A stretch of DNA of 64,000 nucleotides, from the NCBI GenBank assembly GCA_963737285.1, contig CAVTRT010000003.1, positions 4,526,001 through 4,590,000 of the forward strand, written 5' to 3'. Shown one piece after another: positions 9,254 to 18,190 of the stretch. Under the pieces are notes generated by a model. That model had not been told where the DNA came from and ran no database searches. It was given only the letters and a program-made list of their open reading frames with translations. A program made the position numbers and the translations under genes. This DNA is from Trebonia sp963737285. GTDB lineage: Bacteria; Actinomycetota; Actinomycetes; Streptosporangiales; Streptosporangiaceae. Every line of letters begins with the position of its first letter. The stretch's first letter is position 1.

Positions 9254-9678
9254 GCTTGATACTAGATTGGTTCGGGTTCAGCGAGGGTGCAGGTGTTGAC
9301 GTGCGCGGGGCGATCACTTTGATCGGATACAGCCCCGACTTCCTCGCCTTCCCAACTCTGCCGGCGGAGACGAACATATTCCTTGTACTTGCCATTAGGG
9401 ATGATGACGATCCCGAGCCTCTGATAATCGAAGGTAAGGAAGCTCGGATCAGCCTCGAAGTCCGAGGGCCTGATAATTCTGTGCAAACAGGATTGCAGCA
9501 GGTCGTGACCCTGGGGTCGCGCCGGTTCTCGCAGGTATCCGCAAATCTTCAGATGGTGCTGCCGGCTCATCTGAAGATTAGCCAATATGGGGAATATGTC
9601 GCAGCGATCACCTTTGACATCGACGGCGACAAGATCTCGGCCACGCGCTCGGTCCACGTAATCTCAGGACAGGAGTAG
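9250..9678 (+). CDS. DUF6941-like beta-rich protein
   Basis: 142 aa from a GTG overlapping the XRE stop. The sequence is an alternating beta pattern (ITLIGYSPDFLAFPTLPAET, NIFLVLAIRDDD, ARISLEVRGPDN, GEYVAAITFDIDGD) matching the layout of DUF6941 proteins, which are of unknown function and often sit beside regulators. No catalytic residues or membrane segments are seen. Coupling to the XRE gene implies a joint role, perhaps as a third component of the toxin-antitoxin-like module. Confidence 0.55.
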   Translation: MSLILDWFGFSEGAGVDVRGAITLIGYSPDFLAFPTLPAETNIFLVLAIRDDDDPEPLIIEGKEARISLEVRGPDNSVQTGLQQVVTLGSRRFSQVSANLQMVLPAHLKISQYGEYVAAITFDIDGDKISATRSVHVISGQE

Positions 9679-9886
9679 TTTTGAGGTTGCGAGGCTGAAG
9701 CAAGCTAGCGACACTCTGTACGGCGAATCCTGGTTATCGCGAGAGTTAGTTGCCGAGTTGAGCCGTATTGGATCAAGGCGACGGCGCTACGCGCCGCCGC
9801 GCCGGACGCGTCCGCGACGGGCATGCGGCCTGGCGGTCGGTCCCGCCGCGGCGCGCCCGGGCGCATACGGAACCGTGCCATGTCGC

Positions 9887-10462
9887 TTAGGAAACCGGCG
9901 GAACCGGGTCACCAGATAGGCGGGCGTACATGTACATGTCCCTGCGCGTGCCGCCGACTTCCTGCCAGCTCCGCAGCAGCCCTTCCCGCTGGAATCCGGC
10001 TCGCTCCGCAGTCATCACGGATGCCGCGTTCCACGGCTCAACATACAGTTCGAGTCGCGGGACCCGAAGCTCATGAAGCGCCCACAGCGCAAGCGCTTGC
10101 AGAGCGCGGGCAGCCGCCCGGCGGCCGCGTGCTGAACGGATGACCCAGTATCCAACGGACGCGCGTCCCTCGCCGAGATCTTTCAGCCATAGCCCGATCT
10201 GGCCGACCGCGCGGTCAGCGTCGGCATCAGCAATCGCGAACGAGTACCCGGTTCCCTGCTCGGCGCGGCTCCACTGCCGCTCGATGAAGCGACGACCCTC
10301 GTCCTCGGTGAAAGCAGCGGGCACAGTGGTAATCAGGGGAATGTGCGGGTCGCCGGAGGCCTCGCGCACCGCGTCAATGTCAGCGATGGTGAAAGGGCGG
10401 AGCCGGAACGGGCCAGCCGCCAAAGTGGGAACGATCAGCGTCGAAGACACGCACAGGAGCAT
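9887..10462 (-). CDS. GNAT acetyltransferase (RimJ/RimL type)
   Basis: 191 aa. It transfers acetyl from acetyl-CoA to an amine. The RimJ-like pattern is complete: RLRPFTIADIDAV near the N-terminus, VGQIGLWLKD (beta 4), SVGYWVIRSARGRRAAARAL (acetyl-CoA pyrophosphate loop) and LYVEPWNAASVMTAERAGF (C-terminal CoA-binding motif). The ribosomal or small-molecule substrate is unknown. A single gene with about 200 bp of empty DNA on the left. The first 15 residues may be an over-extension. Confidence 0.85.
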   Translation of the reverse strand: MLLCVSSTLIVPTLAAGPFRLRPFTIADIDAVREASGDPHIPLITTVPAAFTEDEGRRFIERQWSRAEQGTGYSFAIADADADRAVGQIGLWLKDLGEGRASVGYWVIRSARGRRAAARALQALALWALHELRVPRLELYVEPWNAASVMTAERAGFQREGLLRSWQEVGGTRRDMYMYARLSGDPVPPVS

Positions 10463-10821
10463 CGCACGCCGACCCGGACCATTGCGAGCAAATAATCTTG
10501 CTGCCGCGCCGCTTCCGGTGCTAGCTAGGACGCTGGGCGTCCTGTGCTCCGGGTCGGCTTGCCACCGAGGAAGCGAGTTGCTCGCCGTTGGCGGCCGGGG
10601 GCAGCGGCTGAGGTCGAGTCGTCCCCTCGGCGCCCGATTGTCCCGGCCCCGTCCGCAGAGTCAAGGCCGAACCGCACGCGGTCGCTTCGCGAGCCTTGAC
10701 ACGTCGACCGCGGCCAAGGGATCGGCGCCTATCGAGGGGACGGGGGAGGAACAGGGCCAGGCTGGCGGCCTGAGCCGCGGTCCTGGCTGGGTTCACGCGA
10801 GGCGGGCCCGACTCGTCGGGT
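10463..10821. other. Gene-free stretch
   Basis: No supported gene. Overlapping ORFs here are short, Arg/Pro/Ser-rich and mutually antisense, typical of non-coding high-GC DNA. Confidence 0.4.
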
Positions 10822-11126
10822 CTACCAGCGACTTGGCTCCCTATAGACGAGGCCGAGCATATCGGCGCCGTCCTTGCTTCCGCCGATCATTTCCGCGATG
10901 GTCTTCGGATCGGTGCTTCGCATCGACTCGATGATCTCCGCAGCCACGGATTCAGGGGTCCGCCCTCCAACGTCGACCAAGAGGCCCTCGGAGGGTCGCC
11001 ACCGTCGGGGAACGGGCGGCCGCCGTCCGGAAGTGGGCCATCCGGGGTCAGGAGGTGTAGCCGCCGTGCGTGCTCGAACAGGGATACCTGGTGGTCGAGC
11101 GCACTGCGCTCGGGGACCACGCTCAC
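10822..11126 (-). pseudogene. Hypothetical protein, frameshifted
   Basis: About 100 aa. A GTG at 11126 opens SVVPERSALDHQVSLFEHAR and LHLLTPDGPLPDGGRPFPD. After a slip near 10990 the adjacent frame gives SEGLLVDVGGRTPESVAAEI and DPKTIAEMIGGSKDGADML, ending with TAG at 10822. Both halves have clear amphipathic, natural composition; a single missing base would restore the gene. I do not recognise the family. The VDVGGRTPESVAAEI end recalls C-termini of small kinases, but no P-loop is present. Confidence 0.4.
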
Positions 11127-11137
11127 CGGTTGAAGGG

Positions 11138-11970
11138 AGTCTCGATTCTCTTCGTCATGGCCGGAACTGTACACGCCCCGCCCTTCCGCTGCCATACCCA
11201 TCCCGTGCGCCGGGCCAGAGCCAGCACATCAGCGCTCTGTAGTGCCTGAGGAACTCGGTGATCTTCCCGAGGCGGCGCCGGCCTCCTTTTGGGGCCGACG
11301 GCCTCAACGTTCCGGCCCAGAAGACGACACGATTTGTGTTGACCAGGGATGACCGTCAGATCGCGTCCCGGCCTCCGCCGCCGGCGGCTGTTTCCATAAC
11401 ACTTTGTGTTGCGGCAAGTTCGGTGGGTCGTTCCCGTCGAGTGTCCAGACGGGGATGTCGCTACCGGGCTCGATCGTGACTTCCTAGGATGCGCAGGTGG
11501 GACTCGTAGCCGATGGCGCGTAGCACGTCGTTCTAGGTGGTCTCGTTCGTTGCGCGTGATCGGATGTTCTGCGTAACTTTGGTCAGGCCCGGAGGTTGCG
11601 GGTCAAGGTCACCTACGGACGCGACTGTACTCCGACTCCGCTTCGCAGCCGATTCGGATCGCGTGCGGCCCCTTGTCACGCGAAGCCTGGCCCCGCACTG
11701 AATGGCCATCCGTGCGCCACGCGGTGCTGGCGCTACATCGACTTGCGAGAAAGTCACGCGCCCGCCCTGGATGACCGTCGCCCGCCTTGAATGACCGTCG
11801 AAGGAAAACCTGCTTACCTGGGTAAACGGCTTTACGGCAGGCCGTGGCCGTGATCTCGAGTAGTCCTCCCCTTCTTACCGGAGAGCCAGCCGCCTTTTGC
11901 TTCTTACGCGTGCCACAGGGTTAGGGGTATCGTGTCACCAGGAGAGCCATGAGCATGCGGCCAGGGGGTC
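11138..11970. other. Gene-free or highly degraded stretch
   Basis: No frame shows convincing protein character over 800 bp. A short direct repeat ATGACCGTCG occurs near 11770 and 11800. Base composition drops near 11880-11940, just before the GTPase operon, and may contain its promoter. Confidence 0.4.
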
Positions 11971-12550
11971 TTGATGGGCAGGGGACTGTGGGACTTCTTC
12001 GTAACCTTCTTCGACGGGGAAGGCATCGCGTTGCTGGGACCCCGACTGTCCGGGAAGACGACGCTCCACAGGTACATCCTCGAAACCGGGGACACGTCGA
12101 ATATCGAACCCACCCTCGGCCGCGAGAAGACCCAGTGGAATCGAAACAAGGCCCTCGGGCTGCAGCATCAGGAAAGGAACCGATTTTCCTGGTGGCGAGG
12201 CAAACTACGGGGACTGGAAGTCGCAGTTCGATAAATCGAAGAGAATTTTCTACCTCTTTGACGCATACCAGGCAAGGACCGATTCTGCATATTCTGCCGT
12301 GATCTACCGGGAAGGGAAGATGCTGAAGGATTGGAAAGTCGGCAGCAGGCATGTCGTGATGCTTGGCACGCATGCCGACGACGACCCTAAGGCAGGCGAG
12401 CTAGGGCCTGCAAAATACCAGGACCTGATCGCGGACATTGACGAGATAACCATGTTCCGGACGCGTGCCGACGTCAAGGGCATCGCGGTTGGCTCGATGC
12501 GCACAAACGAGGAAGCCCTGTCACTGGTGAAACGGGCTCTGGGAAAGTGA
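11971..12550 (+). pseudogene. Small Ras-like GTPase, frameshifted
   Basis: The N-terminal frame has a P-loop (LLGPRLSGKTTLHRYIL) and a switch-like ETGDTSNIEPTLGR. Around 12130-12200 at least two frame changes occur (KEPIFLV in one frame, ANYGDWKSQFDKSKRIFYLF in the next). The last frame runs YSAVIYREGKMLKDW, VVMLGTHADDDPK (G4-like) and IAVGSMRTNEEALSLVKRAL (G5-like) to 12550. Reconstructed length is about 190 aa, normal for a small GTPase domain. It begins a tightly packed operon of four genes and probably acts as its nucleotide switch. Confidence 0.6.
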
Positions 12551-13092
12551 TCTTCATCCGGAGCCAGGCACTGGACAATATGTCACCGGACCCGTGCGTA
12601 CTGGACGGAACAGTGCTATATGCCACAGACCAGGCAGCGGCGGGCGCGCTCGGGCTCCTGTCGAAGACGCTGAAACGGGGACGCGCGTCCACGACTGGAT
12701 CGACCCAGGTGACCGTCGGTCGGGCAGCGACGGTGTTCAAGGTACGAACCGCCGAGCGCGATTCCGGCGGCCGACCCGCGCCTGTCATGGCACTGGTGGA
12801 CCGCGCGTGGTGGCTTGATGTTGACAGCACCGTCCAGGACATCGTGGCGAGCGCGCAGCTGATCGGCCGGAGCATCGACCCAACAGAACTGGCCGCCGAC
12901 CTGAACTCGCGGGCCGGCCGGGGAAAAGCGATCCGGAGGCTGCGCTGGGTCCTGACGGCCCCGCGGAGGCTCCTCAGCGTCGCGTGGACATGGCTAAGGA
13001 AGCGCTGGCCGCGCGATGGTCAAGACGCGCGATCAACTCGCCAGTCCCGAATCGGACTTCATCGGATCAGGAGGACCCCGTGGGAAGGCTGA
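12547..13092 (+). CDS. Unknown protein of GTPase operon
   Basis: 181 aa from a GTG overlapping the GTPase stop by 4 bp. I do not recognise the family. A beta-rich first half (CVLDGTVLYATD, STQVTVGRAATVFKVRTAE, APVMALVDRAWWLD) leads to a helical segment (VQDIVASAQLIGRSIDPTEL) and a basic tryptophan-rich stretch (LRWVLTAPRRLLSVAWTWLR, about residues 130-160) that could be an amphipathic membrane-associated helix. The 13-bp overlap with the next gene indicates co-translation. Confidence 0.6.
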   Translation: MIFIRSQALDNMSPDPCVLDGTVLYATDQAAAGALGLLSKTLKRGRASTTGSTQVTVGRAATVFKVRTAERDSGGRPAPVMALVDRAWWLDVDSTVQDIVASAQLIGRSIDPTELAADLNSRAGRGKAIRRLRWVLTAPRRLLSVAWTWLRKRWPRDGQDARSTRQSRIGLHRIRRTPWEG

Positions 13093-13844
13093 CCGACCGC
13101 GCGCGCGAGCGGCGACGCGTGATACTGGTGCTCACCGAGGATCAGGCACGGGCGGGACGACGCGATAAGCGTCTTGTCGATTATTTCGACGACGAAGAGG
13201 CGGCCGTCGTTACGCTTCAGGAGGCGGCGAGCACTGATGATTTCCTCATCAGGCAACTGAGTTCGCAAAATCGGCTCACGGCCGGCGGGCTGCTCATCCA
13301 GAGTCCCTACAATCAGATGCAGTACGAGTTTGCGGACTCAGCCGTGACGGAGTTCGCCGTGGCGAAGTTCATGCTCATCACTCAGGTGTGCATGCTCCTT
13401 GGTGCCAAGTCGGTGAAGGTTGATAACGTGATCGCCACCACCCGCAACGAGCAGACCTCGCTGGACGCTTCAGCCAAAGTTGTCGGCAGATCTGGCTCGC
13501 TGAAGGCAGACTTGGGCCTTGGCAACAAGGTGCGCGAGCGCCTCGAGGTGAGCGACACGTTCCCAGGCGGCCCCGCAGATATCGAGGGTGCCCGGACCCT
13601 GCTGGCTTCAGCCGGCCTGACAGGCGACGCCACCCTGGAGTCCCTCATCAACATGCGGTCGGGTGCCAATAGGCTGACCAGGCGGGAGATCAAGCTCAGC
13701 CTGACCCAAGAATCGACCTACAACCTGAGCGTCGCGACGAAGTTCTCCCAGCTGATGATGGTCAACGTCAGCAGCAACTTCAAGCGCCAGGTCGCCGAGA
13801 ACATAGACGTCGTCCTCCAGGCCACTATCATCTTCCCCGCATAG
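13080..13844 (+). CDS. Unknown protein of GTPase operon, beta-rich C-terminus
   Basis: 254 aa from GTG 13080, chosen for AGGAGG 5 nt upstream rather than the longer ORF start at 12984. A helical N-terminal third (residues 5-90) is followed by KFMLITQVCMLLGAKSVKVD and alternating polar/apolar strands (IKLSLTQESTYNLSVATKF, LMMVNVSSNFKRQVAENIDV). The strand pattern is reminiscent of oligomerising or membrane-inserting beta segments, but that is inference. No enzymatic motif is seen. Neighbours suggest it is the effector or scaffold of the GTPase module. Confidence 0.55.
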   Translation: MGRLTDRARERRRVILVLTEDQARAGRRDKRLVDYFDDEEAAVVTLQEAASTDDFLIRQLSSQNRLTAGGLLIQSPYNQMQYEFADSAVTEFAVAKFMLITQVCMLLGAKSVKVDNVIATTRNEQTSLDASAKVVGRSGSLKADLGLGNKVRERLEVSDTFPGGPADIEGARTLLASAGLTGDATLESLINMRSGANRLTRREIKLSLTQESTYNLSVATKFSQLMMVNVSSNFKRQVAENIDVVLQATIIFPA

Positions 13845-13859
13845 CACCGACGGGGTGAG

Positions 13860-14369
13860 GTGAAGGCGATCCTGGACACCAGCTTCCGGATGGAGTTCGT
13901 CTACGGCCCCGACGGGCAGGCGCTGCGCCTGTCAGGAATCGACCTGCAGGACCGCCAGGCACGCACCCGGCAGATGCTGCGAGCGCTGGCCGAGCCCGAG
14001 GCGGAACTGGCCGACCTCGAGGCTACCGACCCCGACCGGTGCCGGATCCTCATCCTCCCCAGCGGCGGGGGCAGGCGTGAGGCGGGCCGGCTTCGCCGGG
14101 GAGACGTCGCGTCGTTCGCCGCTACCGGCAGCGAGATCCTGGTGGCCCCGCTGCTGGCCGTCGAGCGCGGCCACAACATCGTGATCTCCGGCGGGAAGGC
14201 GGCCATCGGTACCGTCTACTTGCGCGTAGATCGTCATCGTGACCTCAACGTTGGAGGACCCGACGGTTTCCCGCATGATGTGCGGCAGCACCCCTCTCGC
14301 CGTCGCGTGAACCTCTATGCGGTGAAGGTCCCGCCGAGGTCGACGCAGAGCTGGTTGCCGCGCCGGTAG
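13860..14369 (+). CDS. Unknown protein ending the GTPase operon
   Basis: 169 aa from GTG 13860, 15 bp after the previous stop, with GGTGAG nearby. It begins MKAILDTSFRMEFVYGPDGQ and contains RQMLRALAEPEAELADLEAT, RILILPSGGGRREAGR and EILVAPLLAVERGHNIVISG. Residues after about 130 are Arg/Pro-rich and overlap the minus-strand ImmA-like fragment, so the natural end may have been lost by rearrangement. Family not recognised. Confidence 0.45.
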   Translation: MKAILDTSFRMEFVYGPDGQALRLSGIDLQDRQARTRQMLRALAEPEAELADLEATDPDRCRILILPSGGGRREAGRLRRGDVASFAATGSEILVAPLLAVERGHNIVISGGKAAIGTVYLRVDRHRDLNVGGPDGFPHDVRQHPSRRRVNLYAVKVPPRSTQSWLPRR

Positions 14370-14655
14370 TCCAGAAGCCTCTTCCGGTGCATCTGGTGGA
14401 CGGCGACGCCAGGTGCGACGCCTAGCTGCCTTGCCGTGTCGGCAATCTCGCGATCAAGCGTCAGCCCTTCGAAGGGCTTGATGCCGGACTCGCCGAACAG
14501 GATCTCCATCGCGAGCGCGTTGGCTGCCTTCTCAGCGGCGGTGTTGCGCTTCTTCTCAGTGCTGTACTCCAGGTGCATCTCACCCCGGGGATCGTTGAGG
14601 ATGTGGCCGATCTCACCCCGGGGATCGTTGAGGATGTGGCCGATCTCACCCCGGA
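14315..14655 (-). pseudogene. ImmA/IrrE-like metallopeptidase remnant
   Basis: The C-terminal half resembles ImmA/IrrE-type zinc peptidases: EIGHILND, EKAANALAMEILF, DREIADTARQLGVAPGVAVHQ, then a short basic tail. The HExxH motif should read HEIGH, but the first histidine is replaced by Gly because the segment was duplicated in tandem (33-bp units, 14577-14654). The N-terminal half is missing and the 5' side joins an oppositely oriented GH43 fragment near 14656. It is inactive. Confidence 0.55.
14577..14654. repeat. 33-bp tandem duplication
   Basis: Unit ATCTCACCCCGGGGATCGTT plus 13 bases, present at 14577-14609 and 14610-14642 and partly at 14643-14654. It duplicates 11 codons (GEIGHILNDPR on the minus strand) around the metallopeptidase motif. 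Confidence 0.9.
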
Positions 14656-14659
14656 CTCC

Positions 14660-15085
14660 TTCAGCGCTGCGCCGCGCGCGCGACGAGCAGTGGGCCGCCG
14701 AGGCGGTCATCTGGTCGGGCTGCGCGAAGCTGATCCTGTGGCTCGAGACCTGGCACTGGGCGCGCGTCGGTGTCTACCCGGACGCCGTCCGGGTAGAGGT
14801 CGCGCTCGGCGGTATCCGCCAGACGCTTACCGAGATTCCCGCCGAAACGGGCAGCGGCGTCACGCTGGCAATCCGCGCGACGCGCGCCGCGGCGCAGGCC
14901 GGCCGCATCTCCAGCCCCCCGGATCGCCTGGCGTTCGGACTTATGGAGGGCAGCATGTTCCGGTCACTCGCCGCGCTCGATGGTCGCTACTTCTCAACCG
15001 AGGTCGCCGGCGGCTTTACCGGACGGGTCATCGGCATCGGCGCCGCAGCAGGCGGCGCGATGATCGCACGATTCGCATACGCACC
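14660..15085 (+). pseudogene. C-terminal fragment of a GH43 beta-xylosidase-like protein
   Basis: The plus frame reads ARDEQWAAEAVIWSGCAKLI, VGVYPDAVRVEVALGG, GSGVTLAIRATR and FRSLAALDGRYFSTEVAGGF. These match the order and wording of the C-terminal beta-sandwich of GH43 beta-xylosidases, which ends in GRYLSTEVAGGFTGRVIGMY. The N-terminal five-bladed propeller is absent. The fragment is joined to the ImmA-like remnant at its 5' side. It is not functional. Confidence 0.65.
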
Positions 15086-15278
15086 CCTCCACCACAACAA
15101 GCCGCCATCGGACCCTGCGACCGCCTGCAAGGCGTTATTTCCGCCGCAGGAGCCTGGTATTCAAACAGATGGGCGAGCCTCATGGAAAAAGGGTGGCGAG
15201 CACTGCCAGGCGCCGACTCCGGGGGAAATTCCTGGGTCGATAATTCGTTGGCAGCAGTCAGCAAAGGTCTTGCGCCGC

Positions 15279-15549
15279 TCACTTGTCGATCACTGCCTCT
15301 CCGGTCTTCAGGTCAAAGATGAGCCTAGCTATCCGGTTCCGCAGGTAGTCGCTATCGGGCGATCAGCATCGTGCCTGTCAGGGAGATGCTCCAGACGATC
15401 AGGCGATACCCGTTCGGCCTCCAGCCAGTTCCGCACCGCCGCAGCCGCGTCTTCCGCGCCGTAGCCGACCGCGATCCCCAGCCGTGCCGCCACCCCCGCC
15501 AGACCGGCCGCCACCGAGGCCCCCCGTCGCCCGCGCTCACCCACGCCAC
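15279..15549 (-). pseudogene. Hypothetical protein fragment with several frame changes
   Basis: Natural-looking segments occur in successive frames: GLAGVAARLGIAVGYGAEDA, AAAAVRNWLEAE, YRLIVWSISLTGTMLIAR and LRNRIARLIFDLKTGEAVID, ending with TGA at 15279. Joined, they would give a small protein of about 90 aa. No family is recognised. At least two indels are needed, so either the gene is decayed or the sequence is poor here. Confidence 0.35.
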
Positions 15550-15654
15550 CAGCCGCCAGCCGCCAGCCAGCGGCTACGCACTCCCGCGCGAATCGACTGA
15601 AAGCCGTCGACTGGCCGGTGGCCTGGTCTCATGCCGGAAATAGACGCAAGCCGA

Positions 15655-15790
15655 AGGCCACCAGCCGCGACCAGGCCCGCGCAGGCAATTCCGATTCCGT
15701 CCAGGGGCTCAGCCTTCGGGCCCGCTATCCGATGGAGCATCCTTAACCCTCATCCGGCACAGAGCTTAACTTTTTCACGAATAGCGCAAA
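15655..15790 (-). repeat. Degenerate copy of pentapeptide-gene 5' end
   Basis: Similar to 18100-18240. On the minus strand it has the same leader (TTAACTT, then CTCATCC and a start codon opening MLHRIAG versus MLHWIAS) and a signal-peptide-like stretch ending GLVAAGGL. The remainder of the gene is absent. It probably marks a former tandem paralogue downstream of the intact gene. Confidence 0.6.
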
Positions 15791-15802
15791 TGGCAACCCG
15801 GA

Positions 15803-18190
15803 TCACCGGAAGTGGATGACCTCCGGGTTCGCGGTGCCGCGCACGGCGGGTGCGTTCAGCCAGCCGGTGCCGACGTTCTCCCCCGCCGTCAGGGTGTAGT
15901 CCTGCGCGGTGCCCGTCCGGACACCGGACGGGATCCGGATGGCGCAGGTGAAGGCCTGCTGGGTCGCGCTCCAACCGCAGGCGACGGTGACCACTTTGAT
16001 GCCCGGCCCGCGCAGCGATACCCGGACGTCGTGGGCGGCCGCCAGGGCCTTGCCGGTCAGGGCCGCGATCGGGGCACCGCTGGAGGTCGTCAGCCGGAAG
16101 CCGACGGTCATTGTCTTCACCGAGCGCGCGACGGTGCCGCCGGCGACCGGGGAGATGTACCCGTGCAGCCCCGCCACGATGGTGTAACTGACGCTCACCG
16201 GGGCCTTCTGCCTGTTCCCGGCCAGGTCGACGGCGCCAGCGCAGGTAGCGGTAAAGCGCCCGAAGCCGTTCTTGCCCGTGGTGGTGACCGTGAGCGTGGC
16301 GGGGGTCGCGACCGTGCCGTTATCGGTCGTCGTGCAACCAGCCTTAGGGACCGCACCCGTCACGTACACCTTGCCGCTGGCGACACCGGTCACGCTCACC
16401 GCCGGCGGCGTCGTGTCTAGTGGGCCGGGGCAGCCGCCCACGTGCTTGTTGCTGTTCGTGCCGTCCGCGCAGGTGGTGTCGGCCCAGGTCGCCCCGGTAA
16501 AGGTCGCCCCCGTGATCGTGGCCCCCTGCAGGCTGGCCGCGGTCAGGTTAGCACTGTCGAGATCCGCGCTCGATAGGTCGGCTGCCGAAAGGACTGTCTC
16601 CTCGAGGTTCGCGCCGGACAGGTCCGCGCCGGAAAGGCTCGCCCCGTCCAGGTACGCGTCGAGCAGGTCCGCCCCCGCGAGGTTCAGGCCCTGCAGGCCA
16701 GCGCCGGCCAGGTAGGCGCCCGGGCCAGCGAGGTATCCACCAACGAGCTTCCAGTGCGCGGGCAGCTTGGCCGGCCCGCTGGTAATGGACCCCGACTTGA
16801 CGTTGCTCAGCTCGGCGGTGCTCAGGTCGGCTCCGGACAGATCCGCCGACGTGAGGGTGGCGTCGAGGAAGGAGGCATCACCGGCAACCGCATCGCTGAG
16901 GTTCGCGCCGGTCAGGTTCGCCCTCCACAGCTGCGCCTGCGTCAGCGTCGCCCCGGCGAGGTCAGCGCCAGCGAGCTGCGCACTGTTGAATATGGCACCG
17001 GTCAGGTTAAGCCCAGAAAAGTCAATGCCGGACAGGTCCTGCCCCGCGAAGCTCGTGTCGGGCCCCACCAGGTAGCCATCCACGAGGGACAGCCCAGCCG
17101 GAAGCGAGGCAGGCTGCCCGGTAAGGCCACCGGTGAGAGCCTCGGCAAGGGTCGCGCGCCGCAGGGCAGCGCCGGCCACGTTCGCGTTAGTAAGGGTGGC
17201 GCCAGCGAGGTCGATGCCCGCCAGGTCAAGCCCGGACAGGCTCGCCCCGGTCAGGTCCGCATCCGGGCCCATCAGGTACTTGTCGTCGAGGGTGTAGTAC
17301 TTGGGCAGCGTCGTGGCCGACGACCCGGTAACGCCGCCTGACGCCACCTTCTGGAACGCGTACGTCGACCCGAGATTGACACCAGAGATGTTGGCATCCG
17401 CCAGGTTGGCTGAGTAGAGGTACGCCTGGTCCAGGTTCGCGTCGGTCAGGTTCGCCCCGGTCAGGTTGGTGTGCTGGAGCATCGCGTTGAAGAGATCCTG
17501 GCCGGACAGGTCGGCGCCGGAGAGGTTCCCGTTCGACAGGTCGGCATTTGGCCCCACGAGGCAGCCGCCGATCGGGTTCCAGTTGGCCGGGAGGCTGGCC
17601 GGAGTTCCGGTGACGCCACAGGTCTGCGGCCGGGTGAGGCCGGCGCTCCCCAGCTTGGCCCCCGATACGGTCGCACCCGTGAGCACGGACTCGAGGAAGT
17701 CCGCGTCGCCGGCATTCAGGTCCGTGAGGTTGGCCGATGCCAGGGTGGTCAGGTCAAGATACGCGCCATTCAGGCTCGCTCCCTTCAGACTCGCCCCGGT
17801 GAAGTTGGCTTCAGTCAGGGGCGTGTCGGTCAGGTTCGCGTTGGCCAGGTCGGCCCCCCCGGTGAAGTTAGTCCCCGCGAGGGTCGCGCCCGCGAGGTCC
17901 GCTCCGGTGAGGTTCGCCCCGGCTAGGTCTGCCCAGGCGAGGTTCGCGTTGGCGAGGTCCGCCCGGGCGAGGTCCGCGCCCGCTAGGTCGCAGCCCCACC
18001 AGTACACGCCCGGGGCCGGGGCCGGGGTCACCACACCAGTGGCGGAGACCGTGGGGCAGGTTACGGTCGTCGCGTGGGCCGGCCCTCCGGCAGCGACCAG
18101 GCCTCCCGCAGCGACCAAGACTCCGCAGGTAATCCCGGTTCTCGCCAAGGCGCTCAGCCTTCGGGCCGAAGCTATCCAGTGAAGCATCCT
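15803..18190 (-). CDS. Secreted modular pentapeptide-repeat protein
   Basis: 795 aa from ATG 18190 (GAGGTTGAGG upstream). A Sec signal peptide ends in GGPAHA. Residues about 60-560 are pentapeptide repeats (A(D/N)LxG), which fold as right-handed quadrilateral beta-helices. The repeats are divided into blocks by a recurring linker of the type VTGTPASLPANWNPIGGCLV, followed by GPxADL; four such linkers start about 100-120 residues apart. The C-terminal 220 residues begin DTTPPAVSVTGV and look like bacterial Ig-type sandwiches. A cell-surface or secreted structural role is inferred. An unrelated, diverged copy of its 5' end lies just downstream. Confidence 0.85.
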   Translation of the reverse strand, partial: RMLHWIASARRLSALARTGITCGVLVAAGGLVAAGGPAHATTVTCPTVSATGVVTPAPAPGVYWWGCDLAGADLARADLANANLAWADLAGANLTGADLAGATLAGTNFTGGADLANANLTDTPLTEANFTGASLKGASLNGAYLDLTTLASANLTDLNAGDADFLESVLTGATVSGAKLGSAGLTRPQTCGVTGTPASLPANWNPIGGCLVGPNADLSNGNLSGADLSGQDLFNAMLQHTNLTGANLTDANLDQAYLYSANLADANISGVNLGSTYAFQKVASGGVTGSSATTLPKYYTLDDKYLMGPDADLTGASLSGLDLAGIDLAGATLTNANVAGAALRRATLAEALTGGLTGQPASLPAGLSLVDGYLVGPDTSFAGQDLSGIDFSGLNLTGAIFNSAQLAGADLAGATLTQAQLWRANLTGANLSDAVAGDASFLDATLTSADLSGADLSTAELSNVKSGSITSGPAKLPAHWKLVGGYLAGPGAYLAGAGLQGLNLAGADLLDAYLDGASLSGADLSGANLEETVLSAADLSSADLDSANLTAASLQGATITGATFTGATWADTTCADGTNSNKHVGGCPGPLDTTPPAVSVTGVASGKVYVTGAVPKAGCTTTDNGTVATPATLTVTTTGKNGFGRFTATCAGAVDLAGNRQKAPVSVSYTIVAGLHGYISPVAGGTVARSVKTMTVGFRLTTSSGAPIAALTGKALAAAHDVRVSLRGPGIKVVTVACGWSATQQAFTCAIRIPSGVRTGTAQDYTLTAGENVGTGWLNAPAVRGTANPEVIHFR

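Noticed and set aside
16754..17341. Plus-strand ORFs over the pentapeptide gene
   Set aside because: Repeat-derived antisense frames; the minus frame has the signal peptide and A(D/N)LxG repeats.
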